Assembly (NCBI GenBank): GCA_029979145.1
Contig: JAPOIC010000033.1
Coordinates: forward strand, 1-13,446
Source of the DNA: Opitutaceae bacterium
GTDB taxonomy: Bacteria; Verrucomicrobiota; Verrucomicrobiia; Opitutales; Opitutaceae
Direction of reading: 5' to 3'
Length of the DNA stretch: 13,446 nt
Under the pieces are notes generated by a model. It saw only the letters and a program-made list of their open reading frames with translations, did no database searches and was not told the DNA's origin. Position 1 is the first letter of the stretch. Every line of letters starts with the position of its first letter. Below, in pieces: positions 7,244-13,446 of the stretch. The position numbers were made by a program, and so were the translations under genes.

Positions 7244-8167
7244 TCAGTTGGCGGTCACGGTGACCGGGATGGTCACCTCTCCCGTTTCGTAGCCCTTGAG
7301 GAAGAGGCTGCCGGAACCGGGGCGTCCGCCTTGCACGTCGACCGTGACGGAGGTTTCGCCGGCGGGAACGATGACCTCGGCCATGATCACGCACTCCGGC
7401 ACGTCGGTCGTGAGGTCGAGGAGCAGGCCGCCCGCAGGCGCGGGGTTGGGCACGGAAAAGGTCAGCGGTTGCACGCTGCCCGTGCGGAGCGTCAGGGCGG
7501 AAGGCATCACGCTCAGGGCGCTGGCGTCGACGCGGAAGGTGCCCACGTTGGCGTTGCCGCTGGCGCCTGATAGCATGACCGTGTAATTGCGGCCGGGTTC
7601 AAGGGGCGGAACGAAGAAGCTGAGCGACGAGGTGGACTCGAAAATCGTGCGGACGGGGGTGCCGTCGAAATAGAGCGAGTCCTGCGGGGTGAAGCCGTAG
7701 CCGACCACACCGATGCGGGCGCCGACGGGACCGCGATTGGCCTGCAGCGTGAGCACATATCGACTGACGACGCTTACCTTGTTGACCTCGGTGTAGGCCT
7801 CGCGGGGCTCAGTGCGGTCGTTGAACTGCACCTCGTAGTTCACGAGGAAATAGTAGGCGAGCTCGCTGCGGCCGGCGGGCAGGTGGTAGTCGTATTCGTA
7901 GAAACCGCTGCCGATGCGGCTCTTCTGCATCGCAATGTTCTGGCCGTCGATGATGATGTGCGGGCTGACGCTGCCCGGGACAATCGTGTGGCTCTTCTCA
8001 TCCACGCGGAGCGTGATGGTGTAGATGCGCGAGGGGTTGTCCGTCAGTGACGGCGGCGTGAGATTGGTCAGCGTGAGATCGTTGCAGCCGGGCAGCAGGG
8101 CCAGGAGGAACAACGCTCCGATCCACGTGATAATTCGCCGTGCAGAAATGGGTCGGGAGTTTTGCAT
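7244..8167 (-). CDS. IPT/TIG-domain lipoprotein
   Basis: The 307-residue protein starts with a basic, hydrophobic leader ending in LLALLPGC; Cys28 is the likely lipidation site, although Pro at -2 is atypical for a lipobox. Residues 45-140 form a beta-rich N-terminal domain (charged strands with FYEYDYHLPAG and AYYFLVNYEVQF). Residues about 143-215 match an IPT/TIG Ig-like domain (GARIGVVGYGFTPQDSLYFDG, then SFFVPPLEPGRNYTVML). The last 90 residues look like a second Ig-like module (PSALTLRTGSVQPLTFSV, PAGETSVTVDV). Such proteins are envelope or surface components; no partner or ligand can be read from the sequence. It is divergent from the hemW-like gene with a 40-bp gap, and has its own terminator. 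Confidence 0.8.
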   Translation of the reverse strand: MQNSRPISARRIITWIGALFLLALLPGCNDLTLTNLTPPSLTDNPSRIYTITLRVDEKSHTIVPGSVSPHIIIDGQNIAMQKSRIGSGFYEYDYHLPAGRSELAYYFLVNYEVQFNDRTEPREAYTEVNKVSVVSRYVLTLQANRGPVGARIGVVGYGFTPQDSLYFDGTPVRTIFESTSSLSFFVPPLEPGRNYTVMLSGASGNANVGTFRVDASALSVMPSALTLRTGSVQPLTFSVPNPAPAGGLLLDLTTDVPECVIMAEVIVPAGETSVTVDVQGGRPGSGSLFLKGYETGEVTIPVTVTAN

Positions 8168-8168
8168 T

Positions 8169-8188
8169 GGTTTTCGGTTAAAACCGGT
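8169..8188. promoter_or_regulatory. Inverted repeats in the 40-bp lipoprotein/hemW divergent gap
   Basis: GGTTTT (8169-8174) / AAAACC (8180-8185) and, nested over it, CGGTT (8175-8179) / AACCG (8182-8186) followed by ACCGGT (8183-8188), form overlapping dyads immediately upstream of the lipoprotein ATG (8167). The gap is the only AT-richer patch here, and both divergent promoters must lie in or near it. An operator shared by the two genes is possible. I found no convincing -35/-10 pair. Confidence 0.3.
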
Positions 8189-8207
8189 CAGTTAGAGGGC
8201 CTAGGTA

Positions 8208-9392
8208 ATGAGTGGCACTGGGTTAGCGCAAGACAAAGCTGCACCGGCGGACCCGCTGGGAGTGTATGTGCATGTCCCGTTCTGCGCGTCGACCTGTGAC
8301 TTTTGCGCGTTCTATCAGGTCCGCCCGACCGCGGGCGATGTGGCGAAGTTCCTCGGCAACGTGGAGATGGAGGCGGAATTGGTCAGTTGGCGACGTCCGG
8401 TGACCACCGTTTTCTGGGGCGGTGGCACGCCCGGCTTGCTGGCGCCGGCCGACCTGACGGCCTTGGGCCGGCTCGTGCTGGCGCGGTGCGGCGGTCAACC
8501 GGCCGAGTGGTCGGTGGAAATGGCCCCGGCCTCCGTTACCGACGCGCGGTTGGCGGCGCTGAAGGACCTCGGCGTGACGCGCATCTCGATGGGGGTGCAG
8601 AGCTTCCAGCCGGCGTTGCTGGACGCCTTGGGTCGGCAACATTCCCGCGAGCAGGTGTTTCGGGCCTACGAGCGTGTGCGCGCCGCGGGCTTCGCCAGCG
8701 TGAATCTTGACCTGATGTTTGCCCTGCCGGGGCAGACCGAGGCGGAGTGGACCGCCGATGTGGCCGAGGCCGTAACTCTGGCACCGGATCACCTCTCGAC
8801 CTACTGCCTGACCTTTGAGGAGGACACGGCGTTGTGGGTGAAGCTTTCGCAGGGCCGGGTGAAACTGGATCCCGAGCACGAGGCGCGGCTTTATGAAATG
8901 ACGTGGGCGCAACTCGAGGCGGCGGGTTATGCGCAATACGAAGTCTCGAACTTCGCGCGGCCGGGCCATGCCTGCCGTCATAATCTGAACACTTGGCGGA
9001 TGCACGAATGGATTGGCCTTGGGCCCTCGGCGGCATCGCAGCACGACGGCTGGCGCGGCGCGAACATTGCCGACCTGCATGAATGGCAGGCCCGGGTGTC
9101 GCGCGGCGAGCGCATGACGGAGGACCGGGTGGGATTGTCGCCGGCGCAGTTGGCGGAAGACGCGTTGATCTTCGGGCTGCGCATGAACGACGGCGTGGCC
9201 TTGGGGCCATGGCGGACACGCGCGCCGGCCGCGCCCTGGGCCGCGGTGGATGAGTTGCTGACGAGGCTTTCTGACGATGGGTTGGCGATGGTTGAGGGCG
9301 GCGTGGTGCGGCTCACGTCGCGCGGCCGGTTGCTGGCCGACGCGGTTGGGCTGGAAATCATGCAGGCTTTTCAGGAACCTGTCTGCGCATGA
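8208..9392 (+). CDS. hemW: HemW-like radical SAM protein (coproporphyrinogen III oxidase family)
   Basis: The 394-residue protein has the radical SAM cluster motif CX3CX2C (C26, C30, C33) after GVYVHVPF, then VFWGGGTPGLL (SAM-binding glycine motif), RISMGVQSF, VNLDLMFALPGQT, YCLTFEEDTAL, YEVSNFARPGHACRHNLNTW and a C-terminal HemN_C-type winged-helix-like region. This is the HemW/HemN-like layout and length; HemW proteins are haem chaperones rather than true oxidases. The ATG at 8208 has GAGGG at 8195-8199, 8 nt upstream. Two usual HemW features differ: the third Cys is followed by AF rather than DF, and the GxGAH motif reads GLGPSAAS. It is the first gene of a coupled cluster and overlaps the lipoprotein start by ATGA. 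The HemW name is likely, not certain. Confidence 0.85.
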   Translation: MSGTGLAQDKAAPADPLGVYVHVPFCASTCDFCAFYQVRPTAGDVAKFLGNVEMEAELVSWRRPVTTVFWGGGTPGLLAPADLTALGRLVLARCGGQPAEWSVEMAPASVTDARLAALKDLGVTRISMGVQSFQPALLDALGRQHSREQVFRAYERVRAAGFASVNLDLMFALPGQTEAEWTADVAEAVTLAPDHLSTYCLTFEEDTALWVKLSQGRVKLDPEHEARLYEMTWAQLEAAGYAQYEVSNFARPGHACRHNLNTWRMHEWIGLGPSAASQHDGWRGANIADLHEWQARVSRGERMTEDRVGLSPAQLAEDALIFGLRMNDGVALGPWRTRAPAAPWAAVDELLTRLSDDGLAMVEGGVVRLTSRGRLLADAVGLEIMQAFQEPVCA

Positions 9393-9889
9393 ATCGAATT
9401 CGTTTCCTGATCGCAGCCGTGGCCGCCGGCGGTGCCCTTCTGTCGGGCGGATGTCTGTCCACGCCGAAGACGGTGGAAGCGCCGGCGGTGGCTCGATTTG
9501 TCGTTGAGGCCGGCGATGGGCAACCGGGCGTGGTGCTGACCCTGCCGGTCAGTGGTGTTTCCGTGCGGGTGCAACCGAAGCCGGTCATCAGCGAATTCGA
9601 CGTCGCCAGCGTGGCGGAGGCGCAGGTTGAGCTGGGGCGTTGCCTCGCGTTTCGGTTTACGCCCGGCGCGGCGCGCGATCTTTATCGGTTGAGCGCGTCG
9701 CATCTCGGCAGCCGGCTTGTGCTGGTGATCAACGGCCAACCGGTCGGGGCGCGCGTGCTGGACCGGGCGATCGATGGCGGGGTGTTGTTTATCTTTGCGG
9801 AACTTCCGGATGACGCATTGCCTGCGCTCGTGCAGGACTTGAACCGAACGACGGCCGCCCTGCAGGCGCAGGCGGCGAAAGCAAAATGA
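9389..9889 (+). CDS. Small lipoprotein resembling the SecD periplasmic P1-head domain
   Basis: The 166-residue protein has a lipoprotein signal (MNRIRFLIAAVAAGGALLSGGC; lipobox LSGGC, Cys22). In the mature part, VELGRCLAFRFTPGAARDLYRLSASHLGSRLVLVINGQ (in pieces, about 80-117), PVGARVLDRAIDGG and a closing helix with DDALPALVQDLNRT follow the pattern of the SecD P1 head: strand, G/A-rich helix, a 'GkrLaivldg' strand, 'saPvi...I.gG', then a final helix. Membrane segments and the rest of SecD are absent. No function can be assigned; a link to envelope protein export is speculation from this resemblance. It overlaps both neighbours by ATGA (9389-9392 and 9886-9889). The C-terminus is Ala/Lys/Gln-rich. 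Confidence 0.72.
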   Translation: MNRIRFLIAAVAAGGALLSGGCLSTPKTVEAPAVARFVVEAGDGQPGVVLTLPVSGVSVRVQPKPVISEFDVASVAEAQVELGRCLAFRFTPGAARDLYRLSASHLGSRLVLVINGQPVGARVLDRAIDGGVLFIFAELPDDALPALVQDLNRTTAALQAQAAKAK

Positions 9890-10899
9890 GACGCGCGGCA
9901 TGGCTCGGGATGATGGCGGCCGCGCTGCTGCCGGCGCTGCGGTCGGCGCCGTTGGAGCTGACTTGGCCCACGCCAAACCCGGCGTGGTCGCAGGGGCAGT
10001 CCAGCAATGTCTACTTGCAGGAAGCCGGCTCCGGCGACCCGGCCTCGGGCGGATTCGGCGGCGTGCGCACGAATGGCCGGCAGTTTCACGAAGGCGTCGA
10101 CCTGAAGGCCGTGCGCCATGACAAGCGCGGCGAGGCGACCGACCCGGTGTTTGCCGCCCTCGACGGCGTGGTGCGGCATGTCAGCACCGTGCCCGGGCAC
10201 AGCAGCTACGGTCGCTACATTGTGCTGGAACATCCGGCGCAGCAACCCGGCGTTTATACGCTTTACGCACACCTGGCGGCGATCGCCCCCGGGGTGCGGC
10301 CGGGCGTGACGGTGACGCGCGGGCAGGGGTTGGGCACGATGGGCCGGAGCGCGAGCGGTTACGCCATCCCCAAGGCGCGGGCGCATTTGCATTTCGAAAT
10401 CGGCCTGCGGATGACCGACCGCTTCCAATCGTGGTATGACTGGAAGAAATTCGGCAGCCGCAACCAGCACGGTGATTACAACGGGATGAACTTGATGGGC
10501 ATTGATCCGCTCGCGTTCTTCAACGATTGGCGCGCCGGTCGCATTAAGACGATGCGCGATGCGTTCTCGCAACGGGAGCCGGCCGTGACGTTTCGCATCG
10601 CGACGGCGCAGACGCCGGACTTCGTCCGTCGCTACCCGGCCTTGGTCGTGGAACAACCGCCGTTGCTGGTCGCGGGCTGGGAGGTGACTTGTGACTGGAC
10701 CGGCCTGCCGTTCCGCTGGCGGGCGCTGGAAACCGCCGAGGTTCAGGGTATGGCTCGGAACGAAGTGCGCATTGTGCAAGTGGATGAGGCCGTGCGCCGG
10801 CGCGAACACTCCAAGGATTTGGTCGTCCGACGCGGCAGCCGCTGGGTGCCGGCGTCGGACTTGCAGACCGTGCTGCAACTGGTCTTCGGCCTGCGCTAG
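9886..10899 (+). CDS. M23 family (LytM-type) peptidoglycan peptidase
   Basis: The 337-residue protein has a probable signal peptide (MRRAAWLGMMAAALLPALRSA) followed by an M23 domain at about residues 55-175. The zinc and catalytic signature is complete: FHEGVDL gives ligands H68 and D72, YAHL gives H129, and the HLH of ARAHLHFEIG gives H167 and ligand H169. M23 enzymes cleave peptide cross-links in peptidoglycan. The C-terminal 160 residues, rich in Trp and Arg, have no domain I recognise and may position the enzyme. The gene starts in ATGA with the lipoprotein stop, so the three genes 8208-10899 are translationally coupled. The stop is TAG and shares its bases with the end of the opposite-strand remnant. 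Confidence 0.9.
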   Translation: MRRAAWLGMMAAALLPALRSAPLELTWPTPNPAWSQGQSSNVYLQEAGSGDPASGGFGGVRTNGRQFHEGVDLKAVRHDKRGEATDPVFAALDGVVRHVSTVPGHSSYGRYIVLEHPAQQPGVYTLYAHLAAIAPGVRPGVTVTRGQGLGTMGRSASGYAIPKARAHLHFEIGLRMTDRFQSWYDWKKFGSRNQHGDYNGMNLMGIDPLAFFNDWRAGRIKTMRDAFSQREPAVTFRIATAQTPDFVRRYPALVVEQPPLLVAGWEVTCDWTGLPFRWRALETAEVQGMARNEVRIVQVDEAVRRREHSKDLVVRRGSRWVPASDLQTVLQLVFGLR

Positions 10900-11045
10900 T
10901 CGGCCGCGCGTAGCTCGGCCAGATCGTAGATCCGGGCGATGCCTGCGGGGGTGTCCGCGATACCGGGCCGGGTGCTGAGGTCGGACTAGTCGCCGCTCTG
11001 CGTGTTGAAGCAGTCGAAGAAGATCTAGTCGCACTCGGGGCGCAT
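10896..11045 (-). pseudogene. HAD-like gene remnant with two in-frame TAG codons
   Basis: The otherwise gene-free gap 10900-11054 reads on the minus strand from ATG (11045) as a coding-like frame of 50 codons with GC-rich third positions. It contains IFFDCFNT, which resembles the N-terminal DxDxT motif of HAD hydrolases but with D-C-F-N-T, and a tail (RPGIADTPAGIARIYDLAEL) like a HAD C-terminus. TAG interrupts it at 11027-11025 and 10988-10986 and closes it at 10898-10896; each TAG follows a GAC codon. A full HAD protein is over 200 residues, so most of the body is missing. It starts 9 bp after the TPR gene stop, as an operon gene would. Best read as a deleted, decayed HAD gene; family call weak, coding remnant moderately sure. 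Confidence 0.45.
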
Positions 11046-11054
11046 CGGCTGGGG

Positions 11055-11423
11055 TCAGTCGGCGTGTTTCAATTCGCGGAGCAAGTCGCCAAATTCGGGG
11101 CGCTTGCGCAGGTCCTTGAGGTCAGGGTCCTGCTCCATCCAGTCGGCGTCGGTGTAGCCGAGGTCGACGGCGCGGCGGAGGGCGCGCAACGCGTCGGTCG
11201 GGCGCTTCATCAACGCGAGGCTGCACCCGAGATTGTAGTGGGCGGTCGGATTCTCCGGCAGGTGCCGGACCAGCCGGCGGTCCATGCGCAGGCCGTCGGC
11301 AATGCGTCCTTGGCGGGTGTAGAGGCCGCCGAGGATTTCGATCACCTCGGTGTAGTCTGGCGACCGCCGCAGCACGCTCTCGTAGAAACCGATGTCGAAT
11401 TCGGGATCGCCCTTCTTGTCCAT
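11055..11423 (-). CDS. Small TPR-repeat protein
   Basis: Starting at ATG 11423, the 122-residue protein has TPR-like helical pairs: IGFYESVLRRSPDYTEVIEILGGLYTRQG (about 11-39), DGLRMDRRLVRHLPENPTAHYNLGCSLALM (43-72) and DALRALRRAVDLGYTDADWMEQDPDL (77-102), closing with the LRKRPEFGDLLREL pattern common at the end of TPR arrays. There is no signal peptide, so it is probably a cytoplasmic protein-protein adaptor. The frame is open further upstream, but that part overlaps the Fur-family gene; the internal ATG lies 5 bp after the Fur stop, which is the sensible operon arrangement. Role unknown. Confidence 0.75.
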   Translation of the reverse strand: MDKKGDPEFDIGFYESVLRRSPDYTEVIEILGGLYTRQGRIADGLRMDRRLVRHLPENPTAHYNLGCSLALMKRPTDALRALRRAVDLGYTDADWMEQDPDLKDLRKRPEFGDLLRELKHAD

Positions 11424-11428
11424 GGCCG

Positions 11429-11890
11429 TCAACCGCGCCGCGGACAGTTGCCAGTGCGGCGAAAGGCGTCGCACTGCGCGCTGACTTGCAGGCGTTGGGA
11501 GACCGGGGTCAGGCCGAGTTTGGACGAGACGGTGCTGCCATACCATTCCATGAAAGGGGCGCTGATCTCGAATATCTTGTCGCAGTCCACGCAGACCACC
11601 TGGGCGACCTGGGTGGATTCGCCGGTGGCGGGGTGATAAAATTTCTCGCCCGTGCCGATATCGACCTCCCGCAGCAGGGCGCTCTCGGTCATGATCGGCA
11701 GGGTGCGGTAGACGGTGGCGCGCGAGACGGAGTCGTCCAGCGCCCGGGCGTAGTCGAGGAGCTGTTCCGCGGTGAAGTGTTCCTTGCGCTCAAACGCGGC
11801 GTCGAAGATCGCCAGCCGCTGGTTGGTGACACGCAGCCCCTTCTTGATCAGGTATTGGCGAAACTTGTCACGGGCGGCGGCGTTGCTCAC
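11429..11890 (-). CDS. Fur-family transcriptional regulator, divergent metal sites
   Basis: The winged helix is clear: AARDKFRQYLIKKGLRVTNQRLAIFDAAF, HFTAEQLLDYAR, then VSRATVYRTLPIMTESALLREVD as recognition helix and wing, giving a Fur/Zur/PerR-type repressor of metal or peroxide genes. The dimerisation half has CVDC and a terminal C-X8-C rather than C-X2-C, and lacks the usual HxH cluster before CVDC (the stretch reads STQVAQVV). The chosen start is GTG 11890, giving 153 residues and the normal N-terminus; an ATG at 11959 would add 23 unconserved-looking residues and run into priA's possible start. Neither has a good Shine-Dalgarno. It heads a minus-strand run with the TPR gene and the HAD-like remnant, divergent from priA. 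Family sure, ligand unknown. Confidence 0.85.
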   Translation of the reverse strand: MSNAAARDKFRQYLIKKGLRVTNQRLAIFDAAFERKEHFTAEQLLDYARALDDSVSRATVYRTLPIMTESALLREVDIGTGEKFYHPATGESTQVAQVVCVDCDKIFEISAPFMEWYGSTVSSKLGLTPVSQRLQVSAQCDAFRRTGNCPRRG

Positions 11891-11987
11891 GGGGCGACTG
11901 TCTGGTTCGCCCCGGGGGGTGTCAATCCGTTCGTGCCGGCGCGCGTTCAGGTTTGCCATGCCGGGGGCGTCGCGGCGTCATGCGCGC

Positions 11988-13446
11988 ATGATTGTGGGCG
12001 TTCACCCGCTGGCCGGCTTCGACAAGCTGCTGCACTACCGCGTGCCGGAGACAATGCGCGCGGACGTGCAGGTCGGCTCGCTGGTGCGGGTGCCCGTGCT
12101 GAATAAACTGCGGCTGGGCGTCGTGGGTGAGGTGGGAGCGCCAAAGGATTACCCGATCGACAAGTTGAAAAGCGTGGCCCAGGTGGTGCACGCGTTCCCG
12201 GCGCTGACGCCGGAGTTGCTGCGGCTCGCCCAGTGGATGGCGGTCTACTACGCCGCTTCGCTGGACGGGATCATCGAGACGATGATACCCGCGGCGGTGC
12301 GCAGTGGCGCGGGCATAAAGGAGGAGAAGCTACTCGCGGCGGTGCGGCCGGCGCCCGCGGATGAGTTGGCGGCGTTGCGCAAGCGCGCACCGCAGCAGGC
12401 GAAGCTCTACGATTTTCTCGCGCAGCAATACCGGGCGCAATCCAAGGGCTTGGTCCTGCGCCGGCTCGGCGTCACGGCCGCCACAGCCACCGCGCTGGTG
12501 AAGCGGGGGTTGGTGAAGGAGGAAACCCGCCGGGTGGTGCGCGAGGCGTATGCCGACGACTGGTCCGGGGGCGAACTCGCCGCCGCCAAGCCGCCGGTGC
12601 TGAATCCCGAACAGACCGCCGCGGCCACGGCCATCGCAGGGCGGATCGCGGAGAGCAAATTTGGCGTCAGCCTCCTGCACGGTGTGACCGGTTCAGGCAA
12701 GACGGAGGTCTATCTGCACGCGATTGACCACGCGTTGAAGACCGGTGGCGGCGTGATTTTTCTCGTGCCGGAAGTGGCGCTCACGCCGCAGACGGTGGCA
12801 CGGTTGCGCTCTCGGCTCGAGGCCATCGCCCCGGGGCATAAATGCGTAGTGTGGCACAGCCATCTCAGCGAGGGCGAACGGCTCGACGGTTGGCTGGCGC
12901 TGGCGACGGGCGAATCCCGCGTGGTCGTCGGCGCGCGCTCCGCGGTGTTCGCGCCGGTGCATGACCTGCGGCTCATCGTCGTGGATGAGGAGCACGAGCC
13001 CGCCTACAAGCAGGACGAAACCCCGCGCTATCACGGGCGGGACGTGGCAGTTTATCGTGCGAAGCTGAATCACGCGCATTGCGTGCTCGGGTCGGCGACT
13101 CCGTCCTTGGAGAGCTATGCCAATGTGCAGGCGGGCAAATACGAACTGCTGGAGCTCACGCGGCGCGTCGACGCCCGCCAGCTGCCGCACATCGACGTGG
13201 TCGACATGCGCATCGAGATCATGCGCTCGCGCGGATTGACTACTTTGTCGCAGCGCTTGGTGCGGGCGATGCAGGACCGGTTTGAAAAACGCGAGCAGAC
13301 GATCCTCTTCATCAACCGGCGCGGCTATTCGTCGTCAATGCAGTGCAGCGAGTGCGGACACGTGGAGGAATGCGAGCACTGCAGCATCAGCCTGACCTAT
13401 CGCCGCAGCGACGAGCGGCTGCGCTGCCACTTGTGCGGCGAGGAGC
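11988..13446 (+). CDS. priA: Primosomal protein N' (replication restart helicase), 5' part
   Basis: The gene runs off the window after about 486 codons of the roughly 730 expected. Visible from the N-terminus: the 3'-DNA-binding domain (GFDKLLHYRVPE, then VGSLVRVPVLNKLRLGVV), a winged-helix-like region (about 130-185), the Walker A GVTGSGKTE (232-240), VPEVALTPQT, the Walker B DEEH (333-336), KQDETPRYHGRD, GSATPSLES, and the zinc-binding insertion with C453, C456, C462, C465, C480 and C483. PriA recognises stalled forks and reloads DnaB. The start may be ATG 11988 (chosen because MIVGVHPLAGFDK is family-like) or the in-frame ATG 11958, which has an AGG 6 nt upstream and would add ten residues. 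Confidence 0.96.
   Translation, partial: MIVGVHPLAGFDKLLHYRVPETMRADVQVGSLVRVPVLNKLRLGVVGEVGAPKDYPIDKLKSVAQVVHAFPALTPELLRLAQWMAVYYAASLDGIIETMIPAAVRSGAGIKEEKLLAAVRPAPADELAALRKRAPQQAKLYDFLAQQYRAQSKGLVLRRLGVTAATATALVKRGLVKEETRRVVREAYADDWSGGELAAAKPPVLNPEQTAAATAIAGRIAESKFGVSLLHGVTGSGKTEVYLHAIDHALKTGGGVIFLVPEVALTPQTVARLRSRLEAIAPGHKCVVWHSHLSEGERLDGWLALATGESRVVVGARSAVFAPVHDLRLIVVDEEHEPAYKQDETPRYHGRDVAVYRAKLNHAHCVLGSATPSLESYANVQAGKYELLELTRRVDARQLPHIDVVDMRIEIMRSRGLTTLSQRLVRAMQDRFEKREQTILFINRRGYSSSMQCSECGHVEECEHCSISLTYRRSDERLRCHLCGEE

Noticed and set aside
7253..7277. GGTCAC/GGTGACC/GGTCACC repeats near the lipoprotein 3' end
   Set aside because: They fall within codons for the repeated Val-Thr residues at the C-terminus, so coding bias explains them.
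9682..11034. A 450-codon minus-strand open frame antisense to the M23 and lipoprotein genes
   Set aside because: Arg/His/Pro-rich shadow translation with no motifs, while the plus strand encodes complete M23 catalytic residues and signal peptides.
10896..11045. TAG as a sense codon (pyrrolysine-like recoding) in the remnant
   Set aside because: Two intact genes in the window end at TAG, the frame is too short for any recognised protein, and no recoding machinery is visible; decay or sequence error is simpler.
11424..11546. Upstream extension of the TPR gene to an ATG at 11546
   Set aside because: The extra 41 residues overlap the Fur-family gene in another frame and look non-protein-like; ATG 11423, just after the Fur stop, gives a clean operon.

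Overview
The window is GC-rich, densely packed bacterial chromosome and looks like core genome. Protein style (a MIF-like tautomerase behind dxs, a Ste24-type M48 protease, IPT/TIG and transglutaminase proteins, weak Shine-Dalgarno sequences) suggests Verrucomicrobiota, perhaps an Opitutales/Opitutaceae relative. That assignment is inference; no rRNA is present. By eye the intact genes whose stops are visible end in TGA (12) or TAG (2), with no TAA. No transposase, phage gene, CRISPR array or integrase was seen.

Layout, left to right. (1) 1-850, plus: the 3' end of ybaB/ebfC and complete recR, the usual nucleoid/recombinational-repair pair. (2) 893-967, plus: tRNA-Gly(CCC) with encoded CCA, followed at once by a strong symmetrical hairpin that separates it from the convergent operon. 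(3) 3602-1025, minus: xseB, dxs and a tautomerase-family gene, tightly spaced. (4) 3685-5882, plus: a membrane M48A (Ste24-like) protease coupled by ATGA to a secreted endonuclease/exonuclease/phosphatase. (5) 8167-5822, minus: an IPT/TIG lipoprotein with its own intrinsic terminator, then a membrane-anchored transglutaminase whose 3' end overlaps the phosphatase gene tail to tail by 61 bp. (6) 8208-10899, plus: a HemW-like radical SAM protein, a small lipoprotein resembling the SecD periplasmic P1 head, and an M23 peptidase, all joined by ATGA overlaps. (7) 11890-10896, minus: an atypical Fur-family regulator, a small TPR protein and a 50-codon remnant with HAD-like start, interrupted by two in-frame TAG codons. 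(8) 11988 to the window end, plus: priA, cut off after the first part of its zinc-binding region.

Most genes serve housekeeping roles: DNA repair and restart (RecR, XseB, PriA), isoprenoid precursors (Dxs), translation (tRNA-Gly), radical-SAM/haem handling, and envelope proteolysis or remodelling (M48, M23, transglutaminase, lipoproteins). I see no clear new multi-gene system. The best leads are the TAG-interrupted remnant, the SecD-head-like lipoprotein in the hemW operon, the Fur homologue lacking the usual histidine cluster, and the hairpin fused to the tRNA 3' end.
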